A DNA stretch of 64,000 nucleotides, from NCBI GenBank assembly GCA_035771165.1, contig JAWNZC010000419.1, positions 4,779,501-4,843,500 on the forward strand, in the 5' to 3' direction. The notes under the pieces were generated by a model. The model did not search any database, was not told the origin of the DNA, and worked only from the letters and a program-made list of their open reading frames with translations. Below are positions 26,701 to 33,049 of the stretch, piece after piece. Source of the DNA: Paragorgia papillata. Taxonomy: Eukaryota; Cnidaria; Anthozoa; Scleralcyonacea; Coralliidae. Numbering within the stretch: position 1 is the first letter of the stretch; the number at the start of each line of letters is the position of its first letter. Made by a program: the position numbers and the translations under genes.

Positions 26701-26743
26701 TTCACTCCTTCAAAAAACTCGTTACCAACATTTTTGATTTTTC
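7045..26743 (-). CDS. secreted vWA / cbEGF-repeat protein, multi-exon, both ends missing
   Basis: Seventeen exons (one broken) read on the minus strand, all beginning and ending in phase 1, so any can be skipped without a frameshift. Protein order: short N-terminal exon of unknown fold; linker with RKRR and Ser-Gly repeats; von Willebrand factor A domain with DSSGS, a Thr in GGTGTS and a TDG Asp (metal-ion-dependent adhesion site); Ser-Gly linker; twelve EGF modules carrying the D-I/V-N/D-E-C and C-x-N-x4-Y-x-C calcium-binding pattern. vWA plus cbEGF proteins are typically extracellular, in matrix or adhesion (matrilin-like or cnidarian skeletal and mesoglea proteins). I cannot name an orthologue. 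The signal-peptide exon lies upstream of 26743 and the terminal exon downstream of 7045; neither was recognised. Exon boundaries come from conserved splice sites, phase and domain integrity, without transcript support. Confidence 0.85.
7645..7767 (-). CDS. cbEGF exon 11 (type B)
   Basis: 123-nt exon beginning [17 protein letters not shown], with six cysteines and GSYEC. Type B modules share ERPQNCHV and NNGFRENGD. Donor GTAATT, acceptor CAG. Confidence 0.92.
8063..8185 (-). CDS. cbEGF exon 10 (type A)
   Basis: 123-nt exon coding [17 protein letters not shown] and [11 protein letters not shown]. It is almost identical to the exons at 9141 and 11546, including adjacent intron sequence, showing recent tandem duplication. 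Confidence 0.93.
8767..8878 (-). pseudogene. broken cbEGF exon 9 (type B), acceptor deleted
   Basis: The sequence matches the type B exons at 10668 and 12293 over its 3' 112 nt, including an intact donor, but the first 11 coding bases and the splice acceptor are missing. The homologous intron resumes after a deletion of roughly 40-50 bp at 8879. Nearby AG dinucleotides would give a wrong phase. The exon is therefore probably skipped. Because neighbours are 1-1 phase, skipping keeps the frame and simply removes one EGF module. Confidence 0.8.
9141..9263 (-). CDS. cbEGF exon 8 (type A)
   Basis: 123-nt exon, [17 protein letters not shown] with SNNLGSYEC. Near-identical to the exons at 8063 and 11546. 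Confidence 0.93.
9562..10422. mobile_element. hAT-like element, 'TAACTAGTTAC' family, copy 1
   Basis: Ends CAGTGCTGTAAAAGTTACAT and ...GAAGTTACTCACAGCACTG. The 8-bp duplication acaatata lies at 9554-9561 and 10423-10430. The subterminal regions are built of many copies of GTAACTAGTTAC, itself a palindrome. It sits in an EGF-gene intron, and a hairpin-ended element is nested at about 9863-10165. Other copies: 27891-28793 and 45685-46276. No transposase frame is present. Confidence 0.9.
9863..10165. mobile_element. hairpin-ended short element, copy 2, nested
   Basis: Comparison with the sister hAT copy at 27891 shows this interval as an insertion. Left end ctcattaataattcatgagg at 9872. Right half is a hairpin (about 10015-10160) with arms 'tatcatacactcggaggagt' / 'actcctcctcgtgtatgata' and loop 'cctcggcttcgcctcgg'. 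Confidence 0.7.
10668..10790 (-). CDS. cbEGF exon 7 (type B)
   Basis: 123-nt exon beginning [17 protein letters not shown]. The usual GSYEC is GSYAC here, so Glu is Ala. The cysteines and calcium ligands are intact. Confidence 0.92.
10849..11330. mobile_element. TTAA-flanked MITE in EGF intron
   Basis: Inverted ends AGGCTTATGCAGCG / CGCTGCATAAGCCCT, followed by subterminal inverted sequence 'gagagactcttatttcaaa'. TTAA occurs on both sides (10845-10848, 11331-11334). The interval is absent from the homologous introns of the neighbouring EGF units, which proves insertion. TTAA targets are used by piggyBac-like transposases, but no coding part is present, so the class is tentative. Confidence 0.75.
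11546..11668 (-). CDS. cbEGF exon 6 (type A)
   Basis: 123-nt exon, [17 protein letters not shown], nearly identical to those at 8063 and 9141. Confidence 0.93.
12293..12415 (-). CDS. cbEGF exon 5 (type B)
   Basis: 123-nt exon, [17 protein letters not shown], with [11 protein letters not shown]. It is the first (5'-most) type B copy of the duplicated A/B series. Confidence 0.92.
12822..12944 (-). CDS. cbEGF exon 4
   Basis: 123-nt exon, [17 protein letters not shown] with GSYEC and [11 protein letters not shown]. Its 3' intron still resembles the type A introns ('aactcaattaat.tacatac'). Confidence 0.92.
13020..13078. repeat. degenerate (GAAC)n / (AAAC)n microsatellite
   Basis: Tandem gaac units grade into aaac units, in the intron between EGF exons 3 and 4. 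Confidence 0.9.
13097..13219 (-). CDS. cbEGF exon 3
   Basis: 123-nt exon, [17 protein letters not shown] with GSYEC and [11 protein letters not shown]. Donor GTAATT. Confidence 0.92.
13474..13599 (-). CDS. cbEGF exon 2
   Basis: 126-nt exon, one codon longer than the others in the last loop (GNGNSYC). [17 protein letters not shown] with all six cysteines. Confidence 0.92.
14330..14452 (-). CDS. cbEGF exon 1 (most divergent)
   Basis: 123-nt exon, [17 protein letters not shown] then GSYEC and [11 protein letters not shown]. It follows the Ser-Gly linker and is the least like the others, consistent with an older copy at the start of the EGF series. Confidence 0.92.
14789..15284. mobile_element. 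TTAA-flanked foldback MITE (GGGCATTGGCAAT family)
   Basis: Inverted ends AGGGCATTGGCAATATAAAT / ...ATATTGCCAATCCCCT, with TTAA at 14785-14788 and 15285-15288. Subterminal inverted blocks include 'gtctctgacgtcataaccag' on one arm and its complement on the other. A second copy lies at 21087-21601. Confidence 0.8.
15303..15338. repeat. (CATC)n microsatellite
   Basis: Short imperfect run of ccat/catc tetramers just outside the MITE. Confidence 0.7.
15422..15637. repeat. foldback, ~90-bp arms
   Basis: 'aaatatcaaagcccagaaaa' on the left pairs with 'tctgggctttgatattttta' on the right, and 'attgaagaaatggaaaatga' with its complement at about 15552-15576. An intronic foldback MITE. Confidence 0.8.
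15871..15954 (-). CDS. Ser-Gly linker exon between vWA and EGF
   Basis: 84-nt exon, phase 1-1, coding [20 protein letters not shown] followed by SGSGIGC. It separates the vWA domain from the first EGF. ESGDG and SGSG dipeptides resemble glycosaminoglycan attachment consensus (acidic residue plus SGxG). Acceptor CCAG and donor GTAAGTG are both strong. Confidence 0.85.
15955..17215 (-). other. intron, no gene seen
   Basis: Intron between the linker exon and the second vWA exon. AT-rich, with a 17-G run at 16623-16639. No coding structure recognised on either strand. Confidence 0.7.
17216..17455 (-). CDS. vWA domain, second exon
   Basis: 240-nt exon, phase 1-1. It opens [12 protein letters not shown] (Asp codon completed across the splice), providing the third MIDAS Asp in TDG. 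It continues through [20 protein letters not shown], the classic late beta strand of vWA, and ends with a C-terminal Cys (QIC) that probably pairs with the Cys near the domain start (KCQAK). Confidence 0.93.
17494..17870. mobile_element. hairpin-ended short element, copy 3 (reverse)
   Basis: A hairpin at about 17588-17730 ('tatcatacacgagaagccg' / 'cggctttcgagtgtatggta') is followed on the right by gttttcctcacgaattatta and 'atgag', the complement of the end seen at 6066 and 9872. A similar tcattaataattcatgag at 17495 begins the interval. It sits in the vWA intron. Confidence 0.6.
18242..18886. mobile_element. GGGAGCTTAAGCAA-ended MITE with nested insert
   Basis: Inverted ends agagcttaagcaagc / gcttaagctagctccc, with 'acgacgttaac'-type internal blocks. 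Partial relatives: about 32577-32880 (opposite strand) and about 34879-35142. It carries a second MITE at about 18505-18674. Non-coding; superfamily not clear. Confidence 0.65.
18505..18674. mobile_element. small MITE, TATAGAGCGTTTTCA ends
   Basis: Inverted ends atagagcgttttcat and gtgaaaacgctctat. The inner part repeats 'atggcggccatattggtgta' twice. Nested in the element at 18242. Confidence 0.7.
18890..19808. mobile_element. hairpin-ended element resembling 618-1553
   Basis: The left part has a hairpin ('ggatatgagcttttgcgtaat' region, 18915-18985) and 'aacaagatggcggcatg'. The right end is the hairpin 19711-19808 with loop 'actcggcgaagcgcctcg'. Both landmarks recur in 618-1553 in the same order, so I treat them as two copies of one non-autonomous element. 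Confidence 0.55.
20147..20465. mobile_element. hairpin element, 'aaccgagagcgcggtcatta' type, copy 1
   Basis: Hairpin 20315-20462 with arms 'ttattaaccgagagtgcggt' and its complement, enclosing a second nested stem 'aaaatatcagacctcggtt'. It is preceded by 'tttgtcacacgctcgaggtc'. A relative in the other orientation spans 36663-37160. Confidence 0.6.
20536..20871 (-). CDS. vWA domain, first exon
   Basis: 336-nt exon, phase 1-1. It starts [20 protein letters not shown]: first beta strand and the DxSxS MIDAS motif. [10 protein letters not shown] supplies the MIDAS Thr. It ends GGRNT, joining in frame to DIAKV of the next exon. Together the two exons give a vWA domain of about 180 residues, the normal size. 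Confidence 0.94.
21087..21601. mobile_element. TTAA-flanked foldback MITE, copy 2
   Basis: Ends AGGGTATTGGCAATAAAAAT / ...TTATTGCCAATACCCT, with TTAA at 21083-21086 and 21602-21605. Arms of about 100 bp ('actcgtcaaatggtataaga' and complement). Same family as 14789-15284. The centre holds 'acaagatggcggtcagcac'. Confidence 0.82.
21602..23087 (-). other. intron, no gene seen
   Basis: No supported exon. About 22659-22710 and 22718-22765 are direct repeats ('aattttgtcaagaatcttg' then 'gaatacaaggttg'). The 22436-22510 segment has a faint SINE-like look but no clear promoter boxes. Confidence 0.5.
23097..23524. mobile_element. TIR element inserted on a splice donor, carrying a CxxC open frame
   Basis: About 60-bp inverted ends, starting AATCTCGTTCCCAGAGCCC. 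A 9-10 bp duplication agaactaacc lies at 23087-23096 and 23525-23534. On the minus strand this duplication reads GGTTAGTTCT, i.e. the last exon base plus the donor of exon 23534-23653, so the target was the 5' splice site itself. An 8-10 bp duplication suggests hAT or MULE. No transposase is present. Confidence 0.8.
23245..23461 (+). CDS. short CxxC open frame inside the TIR element
   Basis: The ATG at 23245 in good context (acaaagatgtcgg) starts about 71 codons: [20 protein letters not shown] then CRCC and [11 protein letters not shown] Cys-x2-Cys followed by a hydrophobic 'IDLFG' looks like the first half of a treble-clef or ZAD-like zinc finger. Possibly an exon captured between TIRs. It stops inside the element. 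Function unknown. Confidence 0.35.
23534..23653 (-). CDS. propeptide-cleavage and Ser-Gly linker exon
   Basis: 120-nt exon, phase 1-1, coding [20 protein letters not shown] then [25 protein letters not shown] fits the R-x-K/R-R furin consensus, predicting removal of the N-terminal piece in the secretory pathway. ESGSGSG resembles a glycosaminoglycan attachment site. Its donor (G|GTTAGTT) coincides with the TE target duplication described at 23097. Confidence 0.85.
23679..23718. repeat. (TA)n microsatellite
   Basis: Two adjacent TA runs, intronic. Confidence 0.95.
24182..24265. repeat. left hairpin of the DUF3504-bearing insert
   Basis: 'gaggtccgta' and 'tacggacctc' form a short stem (24239-24269), preceded by two further 'ggtccgtaac' copies. 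The sequence gtccgta recurs in the right hairpin at 24755-24905. Confidence 0.6.
24334..24720 (+). pseudogene. DUF3504 / Crypton-like recombinase N-terminus, two nonsense codons
   Basis: One reading frame runs from the ATG at 24334 to about 24720, broken only by TAG at 24529-24531 and TAA at 24571-24573. It begins with an acidic Ser-rich leader ([16 protein letters not shown]). After the stops comes [20 protein letters not shown], then [14 protein letters not shown]. The 'L..FF..ARK..G..YEP.SL...QRSL' pattern is what I know from the N-terminal part of DUF3504 proteins (Crypton-derived KCTD1, ZMYM and QRICH1 group). The catalytic half is absent; the sequence is cut by the hairpin at 24755. Confidence 0.6.
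24755..24905. repeat. right hairpin of the DUF3504-bearing insert
   Basis: Arms 'gttatttaccaaactttgtc' and 'agtttggtaaataac', with a nested stem 'ggtccgtactggaaaaatat' / 'atatttttccagtacggac' and a loop 'aactcggcctgtggcctcg'. It belongs to the same hairpin style as 20315 and 36663. Confidence 0.75.
25562..25800 (+). pseudogene. RecQ-like helicase first-exon remnant
   Basis: From the ATG at 25562: [20 protein letters not shown], then YIFVF, a stop, and in another frame [19 protein letters not shown]. This matches the start of a RecQ/DEAD helicase core: Q-type motif 'F....L...QREAL..L..G.D.FV', then Walker A, here damaged (Gly-Lys changed to Glu-Lys), then FQ. One frameshift lies at about 25690-25700. 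RecQ-like fragments of this kind are often multi-copy in cnidarian genomes, from memory. Confidence 0.6.
25934..26529. mobile_element. Harbinger-like element with Myb/SANT-like first exon
   Basis: Ends GGCGTTTACATGGAC / GTCCATGTAAACGGCCCC, flanked by TAA (25931-25933, 26530-26532). Inside are repeated 'tagggtcaccct' motifs and a 17-G run (26463-26479). The coding start at 26180 is described separately. Deleted derivative with no DDE transposase. Confidence 0.75.
26180..26297 (+). pseudogene. Myb/SANT-like domain first exon of Harbinger
   Basis: The ATG in 'aacaaaatggcggc' opens [20 protein letters not shown], then [19 protein letters not shown], ending at a donor T|GTGAGT. The W-S-x-x-x-x-x-x-L-I-x-x helix fits the Myb/SANT-like DNA-binding protein that Harbinger elements encode beside their transposase. 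Later exons are missing. Confidence 0.5.
26651..26743 (-). CDS. N-terminal exon of unknown fold (vWA-EGF gene)
   Basis: 93 nt when taken from the AAG acceptor at 26744, phase 1-1, coding [20 protein letters not shown] then GLKEKQDFL. The donor G|GTAAGTTT is strong, and its G completes an Asp with the next exon (DDPFLLEAE). Upstream in this frame is a stop, so the acceptor must lie between them. No domain recognised. The region between this exon and the signal peptide is unknown. Confidence 0.55.
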
Positions 26744-26869
26744 CTTTGACAGTTAAAAAATTCAAACATGTGAATTAGTCTTGTTCAAAGTTTTACACCT
26801 AGGAAAAGCGATTTTTCAAGCAGCTGCCTGGGCTTGAAACCCTTTTTATAATTACAAACTAGGCTGATG

Positions 26870-27628
26870 CGATATATCGATATTTTCGATAAATATCGAT
26901 ATTTGAAAAATATCGATATTCGATATTCGATTTTTCGCATATCGAAAATATCGAAAGTTTTAACTAGACAACTTAATCTCCTTTTTTTCGGCAATTATTG
27001 TCCGGTAAAGTTTAGAAAACACGTGTGTGACGGCAATTGCGAATTCAAGTAGCAAGCGCGTGGGCAATTTAAAAGTGTAAACAGAGTAAGTGTGATCACA
27101 GAAGATCACCACCCACACAAGCGGCAGTTGAGCGCTTGAAAACAATAACTGTGTGATGACTCGTAAAGATGGAATTTGCACTACTTTGAATAATAATCTT
27201 AATGGCGCGTATCGGCGCAGGTTTATAAACAAAGTATCAAAATATCACAGCTCATTCTAACTCACTGTTCTGTTGCGAAGGAAAGTCTAGACAATATGTC
27301 GAATGAACGAAGTCCTGTTTGGAATTACTTTAAGAAAAGTGATGAAAATGATGACCCTACATGTCATGCAGCTCTGTAAGAAAAAGGTGAAAACTAAGGC
27401 CGGAAACACAACGAATTTAATGTCGCATTTAAAAACTAACCATCTCATGGTGTATACGACGCTGAACAGAGCGAGGAAACGAACTTCGTCAACGAGTGGC
27501 CCGACGGTGGAATCTTCTCCTGCAAGACTAAACTACGTTTTCTAATTTGCATAATTCGATATAGTCGATATTATCGATTTTTTTTTCGATATCGGTATAT
27601 CGATTTTTTTCGATATCGCATCAGCCTA
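26870..27628. mobile_element. hAT element with ATCGAT-rich ends
   Basis: Perfect 16-bp inverted ends TAGGCTGATGCGATAT and perfect 8-bp duplication ttacaaac at 26862-26869 and 27629-27636. The subterminal regions are strings of 'atatcgatatt'. It carries a BED-finger fragment at 27296 but no transposase core. Confidence 0.92.
27296..27541 (+). pseudogene. hAT transposase N-terminus, frameshifted BED zinc finger
   Basis: The ATG at 27296 reads SPVWNYFKKSDENDDPTCHA, then a stop. In another frame it continues CKKKVKTKAGNTTNLMSHLK TNH. Together this is the BED finger layout (V-W-x-y-F, C...C, G-N-T-x-N-L, H-x4-H), with one small indel at about 27375. A 3' acidic/Ser-rich linker follows. It is the first exon of a ZBED-like hAT transposase. 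Confidence 0.7.
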
Positions 27629-27725
27629 TTACAAACATGCATGCATTTGGATAGCGAATTACTACTAACGCCTCAAAATGAGCAAAAAAATTATCATGTT
27701 AATATTTCACTAAATATTATACTAA

Positions 27726-28461
27726 GAGGGTGTTTATATGGAGGAGGGCCAGCCATCTTGGTAGGGCTAGCTCTCTTTGCCGAGATCCCGCATGTCAGCG
27801 TAATTCCTTGTAAAAATTTGTTTGCGTTTACATGACAAGAGGGTCAGCCCTCCTAGGTGAGATCTCGCTATTGACAACCCAGGATCTCACCAGTGCTGTA
27901 AAAGTTGCATAATTTTTGTAACTAGTTTCAGTTACAGTTACATCGTTAGAAAAGTAACTAGTTACCGATAAAAGTTACAATGAAAAGAAAGTAACTAGTT
28001 ACAGTTACAGTTACAAACTAACTCCAAATATTTTGTAACTACCGGTAGTTACAAAGTTACATTTCTTTGTCCATGTTACTAGAATCAACAAAGAAATTAC
28101 TGGTTTTTAGATGCCAGTACCATAATTATGTTTTTACAGCTAAATATAGTTGTCACTAAGCAGAAACAGTCAAGTTGTATATAATGTATCTTTATTATTA
28201 TATCAAAACCATTTTTTATCAAGAAAGAATGACATCCTCAACTGAAAATCAGTAACTATAGTCACATTTTTAAACCAAACATTGTAACTACAATCATTGA
28301 CAAAATGAGTTGTAACAGTGCACCAAAGTAAGACATTTGCCAATGTTTTTATATCCCCCCATCCCCCCTATTCAATGTTGGCTTCCCGATCAACGGAAAT
28401 GTTATGCGAACCTATGGAGAACAAATCACGAATGTTTTGTGGTGATACAACATTGTTTAGG

Positions 28462-28494
<33 letters not shown>

Positions 28495-29167
28495 GAGGAA
28501 TGTAGGCGGAGTGATGGGAAACATGTTAATGTTGCTTTTGTTACAACAATTTTGGCAATGATTGTAGTTACAGTTCTTTAAAAAAGTAACTAGTTATAGT
28601 TACTTCTGCAAAAAGTAACTAGTTATAGTTACTTCTGCAAAAAGTAACTAGTTATAGTTACTTCTGCAAAAAGTAACTAGTTATAGTTACAGTTCTTCAG
28701 AATTGAAAAAGTAACTAGTTTCAGTTACAGTTACTTAAAAATGTAACTAGTTACTGTGACTAGTTACTTGTAACGAAGTTACTCACAGCACTGGATCTCG
28801 CCTAGGAGGGCTGGGAATTTCCCATGTAAACGCACTCAAGAGGGCTGGCCCTCTTAGGAGGGCTAGCAAATCGAAGCTCGGTATACGCGGTAAAGTTTGC
28901 CTTTACTAATATTTTTCGGTCAACTTTACAGTATTTTACAAGTCGTGTTTGTTCATGTCGGTTACAAATTCAAATCGTGTTTGCGAAAACATGGTTTCGG
29001 GCTTCGTGGGAAAGTTGCACAAGTCAGTAAACAATTAGCCAACGCGAGGTAAATTCCAGCCCTCTTACTAGGGCTATAGCCCTACCAAAAATGCTCATGT
29101 AAACGCGAGGTGAAATCCAACCCTCCTAGAAGGGCCCGCCCCCGCCCTCCTCCATATAAACACCCCT
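27726..29167. mobile_element. Harbinger-like element with TAA duplication
   Basis: Ends GAGGGTGTTTATATGGAGGA / TCCTCCATATAAACACCCCT. TAA at 27723-27725 and 29168-29170. Subterminal 'ctaggagggct' blocks are repeated in both orientations. It is host to a nested hAT element (27891-28793). Confidence 0.8.
27891..28793. mobile_element. hAT-like element, 'TAACTAGTTAC' family, copy 2
   Basis: Same ends as the copy at 9562. Duplication gatctcac (27883-27890) versus gatctcgc (28794-28801), one mismatch. Contains a 29-G homopolymer at 28465-28493 and five tandem 'aaagtaactagttatagtta' units at about 28575-28690. Confidence 0.88.
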
Positions 29168-29170
29168 TAA

Positions 29171-29885
29171 GTGTAATAGACGAGTTCAAGGTTACGGACG
29201 CCATATTGAAAAGGGGGCGAAGAGTCTCGGGCGAGCGCGGTCAAAGGGGGCAAACGCCGTATATTTTCATATGTAAACTTCACGATTTTTGATCAGTGGG
29301 TGAATGATTTACGCTTGTTTTGAAGGATTTCGGGTCCGTATCGTTTTGTAATTTCTGTAATACTTCAACGAAACGTAGAGAAAGTTTTGTATGTTATTTT
29401 GGAAGGCTTGGAGGATTCTAAAAGAAATCGCGATGGTTTGTTGAGGAATTGTATACGAGCGCTTCACTGATTTGGTCATGAAAATATTATTCTAGACTCT
29501 CTAGGTTCAGTTGACGTCCTTAAAAGTGCAATCTATCACTAACATTTAGAATACCTGCTCGTAAATTGGCTTGTTCTTCGCTCCTCGCTCTGTATCAATA
29601 GGCGCGTGTACATACAATTCCTCAACAAACCATCGCGATTTCTTTTAGAATCCTCCAAGCCTTCCAAAATAACATACAAAGCTTTTTCTATGTTTCCTTG
29701 AAGTATTACAAAAATTACAAAACGATACAGACCCGAAATCGTTCAAAACAAGCGTAAACCATTCACCCACTGATAAAAAATCGTGAAGTTTACATATGGC
29801 GTTTGCCCCCTTTGACCGAGCTCACCCCAGACTCTTTGCCCCCTTTTCAATATGGCGTCCGTAACCTTGAACTCGTCTATTGAAT
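29171..29885. mobile_element. long foldback, ~270-bp arms
   Basis: Left arm from 'agacgagttcaaggttacgg' (29177) to about 29460. Right arm is its complement from about 29615 to 'ccttgaactcgtct' (29866-29879). The arms are about 90% paired by eye. The loop of ~150 bp has 'cgcgtgtacatacaattcc'. Non-coding. Confidence 0.85.
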
Positions 29886-30126
29886 AATACTATAGATCAC
29901 TTCTTTATAAAGAAGTGATCTATTTTAAACCCTACTTGGAAGTTTTTGATTCGGGATTGATTTCTTTACGGGAGTTTCTCCAAGGTCCTCCTCTTCAATA
30001 AAATTTTTCTCATTCAAGATTTTACCTTTAATGACGCAAAGATAAAACAGTAGATCATATCAGAATTCTTATTGGACAAAAATCAAGCTAGAGAGAAAAC
30101 AGACGACACAATTTGAATTTGGCATC

Positions 30127-30675
30127 TATGAACAGCCTTGAGCAAAGCCGACGATACGAGCAATCACTTATTTTAGCTTTTAAATGTATTAAGCTTCAAG
30201 GCCGGCTAAATATATTTCAAACATGTTTAAAGTAAGATCGTCCACTTATAACCTCAGAAATAATGGACAGAACTTTGAATAAGCACGTTATAATATCGGT
30301 ATTTACCCAACTCTTTTTCCTACATTGTTAATCATGTATGGAATGAACTCTCCTCGCATATTAAAACCTCAGAATCTTTGGCTACTTTTAGAAACAGCAT
30401 AACTAATTTGGATTTTACCAACAAAATTAGTCTTGGTTGTAAGTGCATGCGTTATACTTGAGTTTTTTATAATTATCTGCATAGTTTTACTTATGCTTTT
30501 TGTATTATAATAGATAACTATACCTTTTAAAAATGTTATTGTAAAATAGTAATTTATTAATTGTTGTAATTCTTAATTAATTATTGTCGAGCATTTTTAA
30601 CATGAGCCACTGGCTCGGGAGACTGGGAAACCACTCCCTATGCCACCGACATTAAATAAATATTCGTATTCGTAT
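30127..30675 (+). mobile_element. 3' end of a CR1/L2-like non-LTR retrotransposon
   Basis: 5'-truncated remnant. It reads SLEQSRRYEQSLILAFKCIK, then VRSSTYNLRNNGQNFE, and after frameshifts VWNELSSHIKTSESLATFRN and ITNLDF. This is the C-terminal tail after reverse transcriptase in these elements (AFKC, R.Y.LR, WN.LP..I...S...F). The 3' UTR ends 'aataaatattcgtattcgta', a short tandem 3' end. Confidence 0.65.
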
Positions 30676-31203
30676 GGCTTTATGTCACGCAGTTAGAACG
30701 CATATATAATTTACAAGAAAGAATAAGGTGTTTTAAAGTATATACTATATAGTAATAACAACTAAATAAATATAATATTAAATTGTTAATAAGTGCAGAA
30801 AAAAGGAAATACAGTGCAATTTTTGGAAGGAACAAGCCAATCAATAACTATAAAAACTGAAAAGAGCCAATCACGTTCTGCAACGGATTTTGACGTATGG
30901 CATTTTCCAACCTCGTGCCCAGGCTCTTTCGGCACATAATAAACAAATATGGCGGCCAAGATTTGAAACGGAGAAGAACAATTCGTTAAAATTTGAAACT
31001 AATTGTTCCTTATTGTTGTCAAGTAAAGTACCTGCAAGAAAACTAGAAGATTCTTAGTGCTTTTAGTAAACTTTCTCGAGCAGTGGTAGAAGAAGCAAAG
31101 CGTTTTTAAACAACCAAATATACTTGGAGTGGACACTGCCGAAAGGGAACTGTAATGTATAAAGTACAGTTGACTTGGACATTTTTTCATGTATATTATT
31201 AAT
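30676..31203. other. no gene seen
   Basis: AT-rich flank of the retrotransposon remnant. It contains 'aacaaatatggcggccaag' near 30943, a leader phrase found in several local mobile elements. Confidence 0.4.
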
Positions 31204-31372
31204 AAGTAATAGCATGGTTTTCGGTGCAATTTGGAAAAGCATACACTCATGAATTTTTCAAAGACCTCAAATAGCACTCGTCCTGCGGATTCGTGCAATT
31301 TTGATAGTCTTTGAAAAACCCACTCGTGCATGTTTTTTCTAAATAGCACTCGAAACCATGATATTACCTATA
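31204..31372. repeat. hairpin with 'tagcatggttttcggtgca' arms
   Basis: 'catggttttcggtgcaatt' pairs with the right arm ending 'atagcactcgaaaccatg'. An inner stem is 'tttttcaaagac' / 'gtctttgaaaaa'. Confidence 0.7.
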
Positions 31373-32300
31373 TAAATAATTATATTAGCATTTATGGACC
31401 TGGAGCGAGCGGTAATATTTCATCGAATTCCCCGAGCGAAAGTCTATAAATTATATATTATACCGAAACATGTTAATCTTTCCAAAAAAAGCTTCAATAA
31501 TGTTAATAAAGTTCACGTAGCTTAACTTTTGTCCGCTTTTCATTGTCTGTTTCCATTCTGTTGTCGTCTCAAGGTTTCTGGATGCATTGTTTGTTGTTTT
31601 CTTTGTATTCCCTCAATCCTTATTTTCTTCTAACCTAACAATCTTCTTGTCAACGAAACGTTTTCTTGTCTCGCCAAACTCCGCCATTGTTGACAGCTTC
31701 GTGAATCGCGTGGCATTCACGCGTGGTACACGAAGCATATTCCCCGCTGCAGCGGGGAATAATAGTAATATTCCCCGCTGCAGCGGGGAATATTACTTTT
31801 GAGGGGGTAATTCGATGATTAATTGACTGATCACATGGTACAAATCAAGCTTTCTGACTGGACAATTTACAGTTGAGATATAATATAGATTATTAAACAA
31901 CATCTTATCTGGAACACAACGACTTTTGGACACTTATTTATGCATGTATCATCTGAATGTTTTAAATTCTCACCTGCAGATGTAAACAATAATGTCATAA
32001 AAATACACGTCTTAACCTGTATATTCACTAAAATAGAAAGATAATAACACACGAATTAACATCTTATTGTCCGACTTTTAATCACCCAAGTTCCCGGACT
32101 GTATATACAAAACAGCTGATTCTTAGACTATTTTAAACTTCTTTATTTTGAAGAGTTTGGTAAGAGTAATATGATGTAGTCGTATATAGAACAGAGAAAA
32201 TTCTAAATTAAAATTAAATTTAAATTATTATTTTGTAAAGTATTTTTCATTGAAGATTCAAACAATGCAGAAAGCGTTCACCGTTTGTCGTCTCAATTAA
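31373..32300. other. no gene seen; doubled GC palindrome
   Basis: 'attccccgctgcagcgggga' occurs twice in tandem (31739-31793). The rest is AT-rich. A minus-strand stretch around 31900-32055 has hydrophobic codons next to a GTGAG donor-like site, but no supported exon. Confidence 0.4.
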
Positions 32301-32544
32301 GGGGTGGACCATTAGAAAAGTGATAGGGGGGGGGGGACTTTTTCAGCTTGCACGAATTTTTTTCTTTATCATTTGCTTGTGCAGGACATTACACATACCT
32401 ATAGTTTTCACCATGAGAAGGCTCTGCATGAATTTTTTTTCTCAAACTTTCTTTGTGTATGAACTTTTTTTTCGAGCATATTGCCTTGCACAAATTTTTT
32501 TTTGGTTCCCCCGGCCCCCCATCACTTTTCTAATGGTCCGCCCC
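32301..32544. mobile_element. MITE with GGGGTGGACCATTAGAAAAG ends
   Basis: Inverted ends of about 30 bp (…AAAGTGATAGGGGG / CCCCCATCACTTTTCTAATG…), flanked by TAA (32298-32300, 32545-32547). Harbinger-type duplication. Confidence 0.85.
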
Positions 32545-32576
32545 TAAGATACTCAAGAAGTTTTAAGTAAACATTA

Positions 32577-32880
32577 GGGAGCTTAAGCAAATACAACGCG
32601 AACGTCAACGGCAACGTCCTTAATACAATAGAATTTTTCGTACACAACAAAGAAAGTTAATATAGTCCCAAGAGTGTAATCCTAACGCCATCCCTGTTCT
32701 ACATGCATACAACGTTATTAGATCATTTTCACGTCTTCAGGACGACGTTAACTTGTGAAACGGTGAAACTTGTTAGTTGAGTTTGACTTCAAACTATGAA
32801 ACAAAATCCTTTTATAACTCTAAAGCTTTTGGATGTCGAAAAACCGATACTTTAATTATTCAATACTACGTAAATGGATT
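32577..32880. mobile_element. partial GGGAGCTTAAGCAA element, inverted copy
   Basis: Complementary to 18242-18886 minus its nested insert: gggagcttaagcaaatacaa at the start and 'gacgacgttaacttgtgaaa' in the middle. The far end is eroded. Confidence 0.6.
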
Positions 32881-33049
32881 CGTGGTTTTTGCTAGATAGA
32901 TATCCCATTGAACACCATATTCTCCAACTTCTTTTCTAATATAATAATCCCCTCACTCACCTTATCGATATCTGACTGGGGACACCTACCCCTCAACAAA
33001 TCCACCCTAAAACCCTCCATTAAGAGTTGTTTCTGTAGTTTCGAGCAAT

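Noticed and set aside
28318..28581. Gly-rich frame
   Set aside because: Caused by the 29-G homopolymer inside a hAT element.
31867..32052. Minus-strand hydrophobic frame next to a GTGAG donor, possible signal-peptide exon of the vWA-EGF gene
   Set aside because: The hydrophobic stretch and the donor are in different frames with stops between, and 5 kb of TE sequence separates it from the next known exon.
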